NCBI RefSeq assembly: GCF_020966775.1 | Contig: NZ_JAJKFV010000002.1 | Location: forward strand, 1-64,000 | Reading direction: 5' to 3' | DNA: 64,000 nt | From: Rhodopirellula halodulae | GTDB taxonomy: Bacteria; Planctomycetota; Planctomycetia; Pirellulales; Pirellulaceae | Shown: positions 35,019 through 44,044 of the stretch, piece after piece | How the letters are laid out: each line of letters opens with the position of its first letter | Position numbering within the stretch: the first letter of the stretch is position 1 | Program-made: the position numbers and the translations under genes | Notes under the pieces: model-generated | Seen by the model: the letters and a program-made list of their open reading frames with translations, nothing else | Told to the model about the DNA's origin: nothing | Database searches by the model: none

Positions 35019-35720
35019 TTGGAGTCGCTTGGGACACTCGCCAGTGGAATCGCACATGACCTCAACAACTTACTGACACCAATTTTGATGAGCGGCAAAA
35101 TGCTGCAACGCGAAACACCCAACGTCGACCGAGTTGCGTTGGCAGACACGATCGTCGCCGGGGCGACACGCGGAGCCGACTTGATTGCTCAGTTGCTAAC
35201 GTTTGCGCGAGGTGGCGATGGGAATCAGTCTCCGGTGCAGCTGGCGAAACTCTTGCCAGAGACCGGTCGCATTTTGGAAAGAACTTTGCCGAAAGGAATC
35301 TCGCTTCATGTTTGTGTGGATTCGGACTTGCCCGAAGTTATCGGCGACGAAACCGAAATGAGCCAATTGTTGATGAACTTGGCCATCAACGGTCGTGACG
35401 CGATGAACGGTAATGGCGAACTGATAATTGCGGCGGAACGAGTTTCGTTTAACACCGAGCATTCCTGCTCCTACACCGTTTTGCCTCCGGGCGATTACGT
35501 GAGAATCAGCGTGACGGACAACGGACATGGGATCGATGAGTCGATCCGAGATCGCATCTTCGAACCTTTCTTTTCCACCAAGCAACGTGGCAACGGAACA
35601 GGGCTGGGGCTCAGCACCACCATTGGAATCATCCAAAGCCATCGAGGAGCCATCGAAGTGGACACCAAGGTCGGGGAAGGAACCACGTTTCATGTCTTGT
35701 TGCCCTCGGTTTCGCACTGA
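35019..35720 (+). CDS. histidine kinase core (soluble remainder of a split sensor kinase)
   Basis: A 233-residue kinase. HisKA-type His is in LASGIAHDLNNLLTP, and the HATPase boxes are complete: N box NLAINGRDAM, G1 VTDNGHGID, F box FEPFFSTK, G2 GTGLGLSTTIG. This is the NtrB/short-HK class that pairs with NtrC-like regulators, and the regulator gene follows immediately (stop 35720, ATG 35721). TTG 35019 is the first plausible start after the in-frame TAG at 34974; the frame is continuous with the upstream membrane segment apart from that stop. If translated from here it would be soluble and lack its sensor. Confidence 0.75.
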   Translation: MESLGTLASGIAHDLNNLLTPILMSGKMLQRETPNVDRVALADTIVAGATRGADLIAQLLTFARGGDGNQSPVQLAKLLPETGRILERTLPKGISLHVCVDSDLPEVIGDETEMSQLLMNLAINGRDAMNGNGELIIAAERVSFNTEHSCSYTVLPPGDYVRISVTDNGHGIDESIRDRIFEPFFSTKQRGNGTGLGLSTTIGIIQSHRGAIEVDTKVGEGTTFHVLLPSVSH

Positions 35721-37190
35721 ATGAATCATTTAATGAACGATCGTCCCACGCTGCTGGTGATTGATGATGACCCGCTGATCTTGCAGTGCATGCAGTTGTG
35801 CTTGCCGGAGCCTGACTACCAAGTTTTCACCTCAACCAACGCGGCAACGGGGATGGAAAGCTTTCGCCGTCATGAACCGGATGCCGTGCTATTGGATGTG
35901 CAGTTGCCCGACCAATCGGGTTTGGCGTTGATCCACGAACTGCGAGAGACTGACCGGCGTGTCCCGGTGATTCTGATGACCGGTCATGGAACAGCCGAGA
36001 CAGCCATCACCGCGATGAGCGGTGGCGCGTTTGAGTACATCACCAAACCGTTTGAACCAGATGAAATTCTTCCGCTGATCGATTCAGCACTCGAAACCAG
36101 CCGAATGGCACGGCGACCTGCGGCTTTGCCAAACGATCCCAAGCCAACTGGTGGCGGCAAGTCACCCGTGGCGGCCCGAGCAGACTTGGTCTTGGGAAGC
36201 TGCCCGCAAATGATCGAGGTATTTCGTAGCATTGGACGTGTGGCCTCCCGAGAAGCCACCGTGCTGATCTTGGGCGAAACCGGAACGGACAAAGAAGTGG
36301 TTGCTCGGGCGATCTATCAACACAGCCAGCGTCACGACCAAGTTTTTCACGCGATCAATTGCGCAGCGATTCCCGAGACGTTGCTGGAGAGCGAACTGTT
36401 TGGACACGAGAAAGGTTCGTTCACCGGCGCGGACCAACGGCGAGTCGGCAAGTCTGAACTCTGCGATGGCGGCACGTTGTTCCTGGATGAAATCGGTGAC
36501 ATGTCGCCGGTCATGCAGACCAAGCTGCTGCGGGTGTTGCAAGAGAAGGAGTTCGAACGAGTCGGTGGAAGTCGGCCGATCAAGACCGATGTGAGAATCA
36601 TCGCGGCAACCAATCGCGATCTGAAATCCGCCATGAATGACGGCAGCTTCCGAAGTGACTTGTTTTATCGCCTCAATGAGTTCACGATTGAGTTACCACC
36701 GTTGCGACAACGCGGTTGCGACCTCGTTGAAATGGCCGAACACTTCTTTGCGTTGTATGCGACTCAACTCGGAAAGGACTTCGTTTCGATTGCGCCGGAA
36801 ACCATGCAGGGACTGTTGGCTCACCCGTGGCCGGGCAATGTGCGTGAGCTTCAAGGCGTGATCAAACAAACCTTGCTGAAGGCCAGCGGCCCCGTCATTG
36901 TTCCAGCATTCCTGCCCAACGCTTTTGGCTACGAGAGCGAACCCGAGATTCATCATCCGGTTGCGATCGGCTGGCGTGAAGGATTGGCGGAAGATGTTCG
37001 GCAGCGAATCGCCGCGGGTAGTTTTTCGGTCAGCTCAGACGTCCACGACGAAGCCGATCGGATACTGATCTCCGAGATGTTGAAAGCAACAGGGAACAAC
37101 CTCAGCGAAGCCAGTTCGCGACTTGGGATTAGCCGACCAACCTTGCGAAGCCGTATCCGAGCTTTGGGGTTGCGTCCGGACAGGATGTGA
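35721..37190 (+). CDS. NtrC-family sigma-54-dependent response regulator with altered Walker A
   Basis: A 489-residue regulator. Receiver domain 1-125 has phospho-Asp59 (VLLDVQLPD), acidic pair VIDDD and Lys109 (YITKPF). The AAA+ domain has GAFTGA-equivalent GSFTGA, Walker B GGTLFLDEIGDM, sensor and Arg-finger regions (RLNEFTIELPPLR, HPWPGNVREL). The C-terminal Fis-type helix-turn-helix is ATGNNLSEASSRLGISRPTL. Walker A reads GETGTDKE: the second invariant glycine is Asp190 where GETGTGKE is expected, which should impair ATP binding. It would activate sigma-54 promoters in response to the adjacent kinase. ATG 35733 is an alternative start. Confidence 0.88.
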   Translation: MNHLMNDRPTLLVIDDDPLILQCMQLCLPEPDYQVFTSTNAATGMESFRRHEPDAVLLDVQLPDQSGLALIHELRETDRRVPVILMTGHGTAETAITAMSGGAFEYITKPFEPDEILPLIDSALETSRMARRPAALPNDPKPTGGGKSPVAARADLVLGSCPQMIEVFRSIGRVASREATVLILGETGTDKEVVARAIYQHSQRHDQVFHAINCAAIPETLLESELFGHEKGSFTGADQRRVGKSELCDGGTLFLDEIGDMSPVMQTKLLRVLQEKEFERVGGSRPIKTDVRIIAATNRDLKSAMNDGSFRSDLFYRLNEFTIELPPLRQRGCDLVEMAEHFFALYATQLGKDFVSIAPETMQGLLAHPWPGNVRELQGVIKQTLLKASGPVIVPAFLPNAFGYESEPEIHHPVAIGWREGLAEDVRQRIAAGSFSVSSDVHDEADRILISEMLKATGNNLSEASSRLGISRPTLRSRIRALGLRPDRM

Positions 37191-37280
37191 CAAACCACGC
37201 TGGCTTCTCCGATCACATCGTGATGCAGTTAGAATGTGGCGTTCCTCACACCCGCCTACCTCCCCCCACCGAGTCTCCGT

Positions 37281-38378
37281 ATGTTTTCAAGTCCCTTCCG
37301 AAATGTCGCTTCACTCTACCGACGCACCGATCGGCGTTTTCGAACATCTCTTCTGCTCACCGTATTTTGTGTGCTTCTGACACCTCTGCCTCAGTCATCT
37401 GCCCAGGACAACAGTGAGTTCCCGCTGAAGAACGGTCGCGTGGTGGTGGGACCCGATTTCTCAATGGCGGAAGAGCTCAAGGATCTCGGCAACCCGAAGG
37501 GCAAACAGATTGAGTTCATGATGCCGTTAGCCGACAGCGAGATCTTCGATGGAACCGACAGCACTCTGAATCGACGCAAACCCGTCCGCAAAGAGCGCAA
37601 GATCGTGGTCTACGTTCCCGCGGCCTACGAAGACGGCACAGCTGCCCCGTTCCTGGTGATGCACGACGGCCCCAGCCGTTTGAATTTGGTCCGCAATGCA
37701 CTCGACAATATGACGATCTCAAAAGATCCACACCGCAAGCTTCCCGCCTTCGTTGCCATCGCGGTTCAAAACGGTGGCGACGACAGCAAAGGCAGCCAAC
37801 GCGGATTGGAATACGACACGATGTCCGACCGACTGGCTCGCTTCATTCAATTGGAAGTCTTGCCCGCCGTGAAAAACCACCCAGCGATTCGAAAGGCCTA
37901 TCCAAACTTCGAACTCACCGATGATCCATGGGGCCGCGCGGTCATGGGTTGCAGCAGTGGTGGTGCGGCGGCCTTGACGATGGGTTGGTTCCGTCCCGAA
38001 TGGTTCCGCCGTTTGATCACCTATTCCGGAACGTTCGTTGATCAGCAAGACGACGATGCTCCCGAGGAAGCCGACTATCCGCTGGGTGCGTGGGAGTATC
38101 ACTCGAGCATGAAGCTAATTGAAAACAGTGACAAGAAACCACTGAGGATCTTCACGCACGTGGCTGAAAACGACAATCGTGCGAACGATCCGGAGTCCAC
38201 CTATCACAATTGGGTGATGGCCAATGAGCGAACCGCGGACGCGTTGGAGGCGAAGGGCTACGACTATCGCTACGTGTTCTCCAAAGCCAGTCGTCACTGC
38301 GATCGCCGAGTCTTTGAAGCCACGCTCGCCGACACGCTCGCCTGGATGTGGCACGGTTACGAGCCCGCTGATGATTGA
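37281..38378 (+). CDS. exported esterase (alpha/beta hydrolase, Fes/esterase-D-like)
   Basis: A 365-residue protein. Its signal peptide is FRTSLLLTVFCVLLTPLPQSSA. The hydrolase domain has the nucleophile elbow GCSSGGAAAL and preceding strands typical of the enterochelin-esterase/feruloyl-esterase group (KIVVYVPAAYEDGTAAPFLVMHDG). A likely acid is in HVAENDNRAND, and the catalytic His is in KASRHCDRRVFE. ATG 37281 starts the signal peptide. Substrate uncertain: esters of sugars, polyphenols or siderophores are all possible for this group. It follows the regulator gene by 90 bases. Confidence 0.82.
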   Translation: MFSSPFRNVASLYRRTDRRFRTSLLLTVFCVLLTPLPQSSAQDNSEFPLKNGRVVVGPDFSMAEELKDLGNPKGKQIEFMMPLADSEIFDGTDSTLNRRKPVRKERKIVVYVPAAYEDGTAAPFLVMHDGPSRLNLVRNALDNMTISKDPHRKLPAFVAIAVQNGGDDSKGSQRGLEYDTMSDRLARFIQLEVLPAVKNHPAIRKAYPNFELTDDPWGRAVMGCSSGGAAALTMGWFRPEWFRRLITYSGTFVDQQDDDAPEEADYPLGAWEYHSSMKLIENSDKKPLRIFTHVAENDNRANDPESTYHNWVMANERTADALEAKGYDYRYVFSKASRHCDRRVFEATLADTLAWMWHGYEPADD

Positions 38379-38467
38379 CGGTCGCCGCGAGATCATGCGA
38401 ACAACTCATATGGACGCTGCTTTTGCGTAGCAGAAGGCGACGATGGAGTTGGCAGTTTGCGTCGTGA

Positions 38468-40264
38468 TCAGTCTTGATCGGTGCGAAGAACCGAGATGAA
38501 GGCTTTTTGCGGAATGTTGACGCTGCCAAATTGCTTCATTTTGGCTTTGCCCTTCTTCTGCTTCTCCAGCAACTTCTTTTTGCGAGTCACGTCGCCGCCA
38601 TACAACTTGGCGGTGACGTCTTTGCGATACGGAGCGATCGTCGTCCGCGCGATGACCGTGCCACCGATGGCTCCTTGAATCGGGATTTTGAATTGGTGAC
38701 GAGGAATCGCCTCGGCTAATTGCTCGCAGTAGTGAAGCGCGCGGGCACGTGACTTTTCTCGGTGGACCAAGTAAGCCAGTGCATCCACCGGTTCTTTATT
38801 GACCAAGATGTCGACTTTGACGATGTCAGTCTTGCGATATTCAATCGGCACATAGTCGAACGAACCATAGCCGCGAGTGATCATCTTCAGCTTGCCGTAG
38901 AAGTCGAACAGGACTTCCCCCAGTGGCATCTCGCTGGTCACTTCCAAACGTCCGGCTGAGAGATAATTCATCGTTTGGCTTTCGCTGCGATGTTCACGGC
39001 AAAGCTCCATGACCGGACCCACGTATTCTTCCGGGATCAAAATTTGAGCCTTGATGTAGGGCTCGCTGACCGAATCAATCGCGGATGGGTCGGGCCAATA
39101 AGTCGGGTTGTCGATGTCGAGTATTTCGCCATCTTTCATCCGAATCTGATACAGCACCGAAGGCGCGGAGATCACCAAACCGATGTCAAATTCTCGCTGC
39201 AATCGTTCTTGAATCACATCCAGGTGCAACAGTCCCAAGAAACCGCAACGGTAACCAAAGCCAAGTGCCGCTGAGCTATCTTTTTCGAACGTCAACGCGG
39301 CATCGTTGATCGACAGCTTTTCAAGAGCCTTGGTCAGGTCTTGGTATTCGTCGGTGCTCATTGGATACACCGACGAGAACACCACTTGTCGAGCGGGTTG
39401 ATAACCGGGAATCGGTTCGTCAGCAGGTTCGTTCGCGAGCGTGATCGTGTCGCCGATTTCGATGTCCTGCACCGACTTCACACCCGCGACGATGTAGCCG
39501 ACTTCACCCGCAGACAACGATTTCTTCGGCACCAACTTGAACTGGTTGTAGCCCAGTTCATCGACGGTGAAATCTCGATCGGCATGCATGAAGTGAATGT
39601 CGTCTTTGGGACGCAATGTGCCCTGCATGATGCGGCACTGCAAAATCACACCGCGATACTTGTCGAAGTAAGCGTCAAAGACCAATGCTTTCAGCGGTGC
39701 TTTGGGATCGCCGGTCGGCGCGGGCAAGTGCTGCACAATGCCTTCCAACACATCCTCGATCCCTTGCCCCGTTTTCGCGGAAACGGGTATGGCCGCGAAA
39801 GGATCCAGTCCCAGATCTTCATCGATTTCCTCCCGGACCCGGTCGACGTCGGCGGCCGGCAAATCGATTTTGTTGATGACCGGCAGCAGTTCCAGGTCGT
39901 ACTCCAACGCCAAATACAAATTCGCGACCGTTTGGGCTTCCACGCCCTGCGACGCATCCACCACCATCAGCGCGCCTTCACAGGCCATCAGCGACCGGCG
40001 GACTTCATGGGAAAAATCCACGTGACCGGGCGTGTCGATCAAGTTCAGTTGGTACTCCTGCCCGTCTTTGGCGGTGTAGTCCAACGTGACCGTGTTGCTT
40101 TTGATCGTGATCCCACGTTCGCGCTCGATGTCCATCGAGTCCAGCATTTGGTCGTGAAACTCGCGCTGCGTGACGCCTCCGCATGCCTGGATCAGTCGGT
40201 CGGCCAGGGTCGATTTGCCGTGGTCGATGTGGGCGATGATGCAAAAATTGCGGATCTGTTTCAT
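38468..40264 (-). CDS. lepA: elongation factor 4 (LepA) GTPase
   Basis: A 598-residue translational GTPase of full family length. G1 is AHIDHGKST (about 9-17), the switch I/II regions include RERGITIKSNTV and DTPGHVDFSHEV, and NKID is in the G4 motif (PVINKIDLP). The LepA-specific C-terminal domain ends with KLYGGDVTRKKKLLEKQKKGK. LepA acts on the ribosome in back-translocation or initiation fidelity at the membrane/cytosol. It begins at ATG 40264 and is transcribed alone, divergent from the 165-residue protein gene. Confidence 0.97.
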   Translation of the reverse strand: MKQIRNFCIIAHIDHGKSTLADRLIQACGGVTQREFHDQMLDSMDIERERGITIKSNTVTLDYTAKDGQEYQLNLIDTPGHVDFSHEVRRSLMACEGALMVVDASQGVEAQTVANLYLALEYDLELLPVINKIDLPAADVDRVREEIDEDLGLDPFAAIPVSAKTGQGIEDVLEGIVQHLPAPTGDPKAPLKALVFDAYFDKYRGVILQCRIMQGTLRPKDDIHFMHADRDFTVDELGYNQFKLVPKKSLSAGEVGYIVAGVKSVQDIEIGDTITLANEPADEPIPGYQPARQVVFSSVYPMSTDEYQDLTKALEKLSINDAALTFEKDSSAALGFGYRCGFLGLLHLDVIQERLQREFDIGLVISAPSVLYQIRMKDGEILDIDNPTYWPDPSAIDSVSEPYIKAQILIPEEYVGPVMELCREHRSESQTMNYLSAGRLEVTSEMPLGEVLFDFYGKLKMITRGYGSFDYVPIEYRKTDIVKVDILVNKEPVDALAYLVHREKSRARALHYCEQLAEAIPRHQFKIPIQGAIGGTVIARTTIAPYRKDVTAKLYGGDVTRKKKLLEKQKKGKAKMKQFGSVNIPQKAFISVLRTDQD

Positions 40265-40496
40265 GTCTGTTCATTGGACGTGGGAGGGAACGTCTCATCC
40301 TAGTGAAAGAGGGGTTCGATCAACAGGGATTTGCGACGTGGTTCGCTTCGGGCAATTTGCGAATTTTTTTCGTTTGAACTGAATTTCCTGCCCAGCCGTC
40401 GCCGATACCGAGGATGAATTGATCTTCCGCCGAAAGCCGATCTTCGAGATGATCGACGATTCGGAGGACCGTTTATTTTGTTTTCAAGGATGTGTC

Positions 40497-40994
40497 ATGC
40501 GGACATTGCTTTTGCTGGGACTGGCTGTCGGTGCGGCATTCATGGCGGGATGGTTCACCATCGAGCGTGATGGCGACACCACTCGGATTGAAATCAACAA
40601 AACCGAGATCCGCAGCGACGCCCGATCCGCAATCGATCGCGGCCGAGAAATTCTGGACGAGCGTCAACAGGCTCAGGAAGCCCAGCAAAACGGCGGGCAG
40701 CCCGGGTATCCACCTCAGGGTGGCTATTATCCCAACGGTGCCGCGGCCAATCCCAACGCATGGCCTCCGCAGGGTGGCACACCTGTCCAAGGTGCGGGTT
40801 ACTCCACGCCCCGCCAAAACCCGCCGAACTACAACACGGCCCCCAATTACAATCCGGCGCCCAACTACAACGGTTACCCACCAAACCAACCGGCCCCCGG
40901 GTATCCAACCCCAAACTACGGTGGCAACGCGCCGACCGATGGACAAAACCGATGGGACTCGGCTACCGCACCTTGGAACCAGCAATATCGCTAA
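40497..40994 (+). CDS. small membrane-anchored or secreted Pro/Asn/Tyr-rich protein
   Basis: A 165-residue protein from ATG 40497, preceded by AAGGA at 40486-40490, one of the few good Shine-Dalgarno sequences here. The hydrophobic start LLLLGLAVGAAFMAGWF probably serves as anchor, followed by a charged helix (INKTEIRSDARSAIDRGREIL). A long disordered tail is built from PNYN/GYP/PPQGG units with many Tyr, Asn and Gln residues. Such tails occur in envelope proteins. The longer frame to 40419 lacks a signal-like start. Function unknown. Confidence 0.7.
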   Translation: MRTLLLLGLAVGAAFMAGWFTIERDGDTTRIEINKTEIRSDARSAIDRGREILDERQQAQEAQQNGGQPGYPPQGGYYPNGAAANPNAWPPQGGTPVQGAGYSTPRQNPPNYNTAPNYNPAPNYNGYPPNQPAPGYPTPNYGGNAPTDGQNRWDSATAPWNQQYR

Positions 40995-41162
40995 CAGCAC
41001 CGATTCCGGTCGGAAGTCTCCCCCGAAGTGGCCCCGCAAACACAACCATGTGATTGCTGAATTCGGCTGCTGAGGACAGAAATTTTCTCCCCTCGAGAGT
41101 CTGTGAACCATTACCTTTAAAATGGTTCACTTCTCTTCTCAACGACTTCTCGGGGATTCGCG

Positions 41163-42770
41163 ATGTTGGTTCACCATCCGTCGCCCGTCTGCCGCCTCGC
41201 GGTTTTCGTGGTTTGCTTGATGCTCACCGTGGTGCCCACCGCCGCGCAAGACAGCCTTGATGCTTCCATCATTGACGATGGAACTCAACCAGCAATTGCT
41301 GATCCGGGTGCAGCGGGTGGTCAATCGCTCGCGGATTTCAGTCAACTGATGCAACTGATCCAAACCACGGTGGAACCCGAGTCATGGGAAGCCTTGGGCG
41401 GCGTGGGAACGATGGCTCCTTACCCCGCCGGGATCGTTGTCTCGCCCGCTGGCTTGCTGAGCGAACACGAACCAGCAACCGACAACGACTCAAAAGACGT
41501 GGACTGGCAACAACAAGCCAACTCATTGCTGCTGGATGCCACCCGATCTCGTCCGGATTCAATCCGCTGGAGTGCAGATGACTGGAAGTCGCCTTGCAAG
41601 ATTCGATGCATTTCGGTCCGACGTTGGATGCAAGCACTTGCTGCCGCCCCGCGGCCAACAACGCCCGACGCGCCAAACAACACGAACATCGATGCACTGA
41701 CGATGGCCGGCGGCCTGTCCAAGATCTCCTTGGTGCTGATCACCGAAGACGACATTCTCTTGGCTGGAACGGTCGGGGGCTTTGAGAAAGTCGACGGTTG
41801 GTGGATTGATCGCAAGAGCGGTTTGCCGCCGGTGAACTTGACGGCTTTGGCGGTTGGGTTGTCCGCTGCTCGCAATCAACAACCGTTTGGTTGCACGATC
41901 GATCCCACCACGGAAGGACTGCAACGTGCAGCGGCGGTTGGACAACAAATTGTGTCCGGTGCCATCGCAACAGGCACCGCGGCGGAATCGCTGGCGGAGG
42001 CGCTGGGTCGTCAAGACATCCGAGTGTTTGGAACACACGCGAATCATGAGGTTGCTTGGCTGCTGATCGAAGCGGACCGCCACATGAAGCGATTGGCTCT
42101 CGGTGAAACGGACATGCCCGACGGCGTGAAGAACTACTTGGAAATCGTTCGATCCACCGCCGCCAACTCGCCGCCTTCGGACCTATTGCTTCGATTGTGG
42201 TTCACGGGCCAACCGCTGCACGTCCGTCACGAGAAAGTGAACTCCGATCACGTGTGGCAATTGGCGGGAACGCCTTTGCGACTGAGCGGAGAAAACGAAT
42301 TGGCGTTGCTGAGCGGCCAACGCGGCAATCGTGTGCTTGATCCATCCACCGAAGCGTTCGTGAATCACTTCAACCAACAGTGGCAGACCATTCGAACGAA
42401 GTACCCGCTCTACGGTGCATTGGAATCTGTCTATCAAGCCACCGCGGTCGCACAGTTATGGTTCCTACATGCGAGCGACACCGCGGCACCAAGCGACCAC
42501 GAAACTCTTCAACGAGCCCTGCTGCATTTTGCATCAAAACGATCGACACAGTTGGCAACGCCAACGGAAGTGGAATCCATCGCCGTCATGCATCGCTATC
42601 GTCAACGCAATAAAATGCATCAATTGGTCATGGCCAGCGGTGGCGTGAGCATTCAACCTGCGGACTTGCTGCCGACGCAAATGCAACCCCATGCCAGCTT
42701 GCGAGAGTATCGAACCCTCGCCGAGTCGCGTCCGGACGATCGTTGGTGGTGGAATGCCTTCGACAACTGA
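41163..42770 (+). CDS. large secreted planctomycete protein (possibly DUF1598-like)
   Basis: A 535-residue protein with a clear signal peptide (RLAVFVVCLMLTVVPTAAQ) and a mainly alpha/beta exported body. Recognisable stretches are SWEALGGVGTMAPYPAGIVVSPAG-like loop residues, LTMAGGLSKISLVLITEDDILLAGTVGGF and RHMKRLALGETDMPDGVKNYLEI. I recall this overall pattern in large planctomycete-only secreted proteins (the DUF1598 group), but the assignment is tentative. No catalytic motif seen. It is transcribed alone, converging on the alcohol dehydrogenase gene with a stem-loop between. Confidence 0.72.
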   Translation: MLVHHPSPVCRLAVFVVCLMLTVVPTAAQDSLDASIIDDGTQPAIADPGAAGGQSLADFSQLMQLIQTTVEPESWEALGGVGTMAPYPAGIVVSPAGLLSEHEPATDNDSKDVDWQQQANSLLLDATRSRPDSIRWSADDWKSPCKIRCISVRRWMQALAAAPRPTTPDAPNNTNIDALTMAGGLSKISLVLITEDDILLAGTVGGFEKVDGWWIDRKSGLPPVNLTALAVGLSAARNQQPFGCTIDPTTEGLQRAAAVGQQIVSGAIATGTAAESLAEALGRQDIRVFGTHANHEVAWLLIEADRHMKRLALGETDMPDGVKNYLEIVRSTAANSPPSDLLLRLWFTGQPLHVRHEKVNSDHVWQLAGTPLRLSGENELALLSGQRGNRVLDPSTEAFVNHFNQQWQTIRTKYPLYGALESVYQATAVAQLWFLHASDTAAPSDHETLQRALLHFASKRSTQLATPTEVESIAVMHRYRQRNKMHQLVMASGGVSIQPADLLPTQMQPHASLREYRTLAESRPDDRWWWNAFDN

Positions 42771-42779
42771 TCGTGAGTG

Positions 42780-42806
42780 AAATTCACTTGTCGAATCAGT
42801 GAATTT
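42780..42806. terminator. stem-loop between convergent genes
   Basis: A perfect 9-bp inverted repeat (AAATTCACT/AGTGAATTT) with a 9-base loop, midway between the stops of the two convergent genes (42770 and 42817). No long T-run on either side, so it is a plausible but weak bidirectional terminator. Confidence 0.4.
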
Positions 42807-42816
42807 GCGACTCTCG

Positions 42817-43977
42817 CTAGAACACTTCGCGATAGAGTGACCGGGTGGAGTCCTCATCGAGTTCGATCGGATTGAATGTGCCGGTCCACTGCTGAAGGGC
42901 ATCGTCAACGAACTGACCGATGTCGGACGTGGGAATGGAAAGCTCGTCCAAGCTGGTCGCCAGGTCCGCTTCGCGCATCCAAGCCTGAATCAATTCGGCC
43001 AAACGGTCCGGTGCCGCGTCCACACTGACGTTGGGTTCGACTTCACGAAGCAACTCAGCGTACCAATCGGCATGACTTGTCCCATTGAATCGAACCACGG
43101 CCGGCAGCATCAATCCAACCGCTTGACCATGAACCACATCATGCCGCGCGGTCAGCGGATTCGCGGTGGCATGAGCGGCACCCAACATCGATGTTTCGAT
43201 GGCCATGCCGGCGAGGCATGCTCCCAATTGCATGTCGGCACGAGCTTCCAAATCATCGGGCGTCTGCAGAACACGAACGAAAGACTGGCCGAGCAATCCA
43301 AACGCCCGACGACTGTAGGTGATCGACATCGCGTTGCGTTTGCGACTGACGTAGGTCTCGACCGCATGCGAGATCGCATCGATTCCGGTCAATGCGGTGA
43401 CCCCGCGAGGCTGCGTTAGCGTCAACACAGGATCCAAGACCGCGATTCGGCATGCGGCTTTGGGATCACCACACGCCATCTTCACATGCGTTTCGGCATC
43501 GCTGATCAAAGCAAAACTCTGGGCTTCGCTTCCTGTCCCGGCTGTCGTCGGAACGGCGATCATCGGCAACATGTCCGCGGTGGCTTTTCCGACGCCATGG
43601 TAGTCATGGATCCGGCCACCGCAGCTGTAGACGAAGTTGATTCCTTTGGCGCAATCCATGCTGCTTCCACCGCCCAACCCGATCAGCAAATCCGGCTGGA
43701 ATTCCGCGGCAACTTGAACGCCCGCATCGACCATGGCTGAAGTGGGGTTCTCCGCGAACTCATGAAAGGCCTGAACCTCCCAATCGCCTTCGCGAAGTGA
43801 GCGAGTCAAACGCTCGAAATGGCCCGCCGCCACGATGCCAGGATCGCACACCACCAACACGCGAGGTCGACCGAGGCTGAGTGCCCCTCCGATCGAACGA
43901 GCCAGCTCGCTGATTTGATCGGAAACGTTCGGTCCAAACACGATGCGAGTTCGTGGATGAAGATCAAACGATTGCAT
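42817..43977 (-). CDS. iron-containing alcohol dehydrogenase
   Basis: A 386-residue group III alcohol dehydrogenase. The NAD(P) motif is GLGGGSSMDCAKG. PTTAGTGSEAQSFA is the family signature, and the metal ligands Asp and His are in TGIDAISHAVE, with further His in GAAHATANPL and DVVHGQA. All four metal ligands are present, so it should oxidise alcohols or reduce aldehydes with iron (or zinc) at the active site. It begins at ATG 43977 and is the last gene of a long minus-strand run, 67 bases after the VWA gene. Physiological substrate unknown. Confidence 0.93.
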   Translation of the reverse strand: MQSFDLHPRTRIVFGPNVSDQISELARSIGGALSLGRPRVLVVCDPGIVAAGHFERLTRSLREGDWEVQAFHEFAENPTSAMVDAGVQVAAEFQPDLLIGLGGGSSMDCAKGINFVYSCGGRIHDYHGVGKATADMLPMIAVPTTAGTGSEAQSFALISDAETHVKMACGDPKAACRIAVLDPVLTLTQPRGVTALTGIDAISHAVETYVSRKRNAMSITYSRRAFGLLGQSFVRVLQTPDDLEARADMQLGACLAGMAIETSMLGAAHATANPLTARHDVVHGQAVGLMLPAVVRFNGTSHADWYAELLREVEPNVSVDAAPDRLAELIQAWMREADLATSLDELSIPTSDIGQFVDDALQQWTGTFNPIELDEDSTRSLYREVF

Positions 43978-44044
43978 ACGGAGACTTCCTCGATGCGGGG
44001 CGGGAAAAGGGTGGCGGGACGTAATAGTTGAGCGAATTCAACGC

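Noticed and set aside
39341-40303. Plus-strand open frame of 320 codons
   Set aside because: Antisense to lepA, which is complete and unmistakable; the shadow is typical of GC-rich codon usage.
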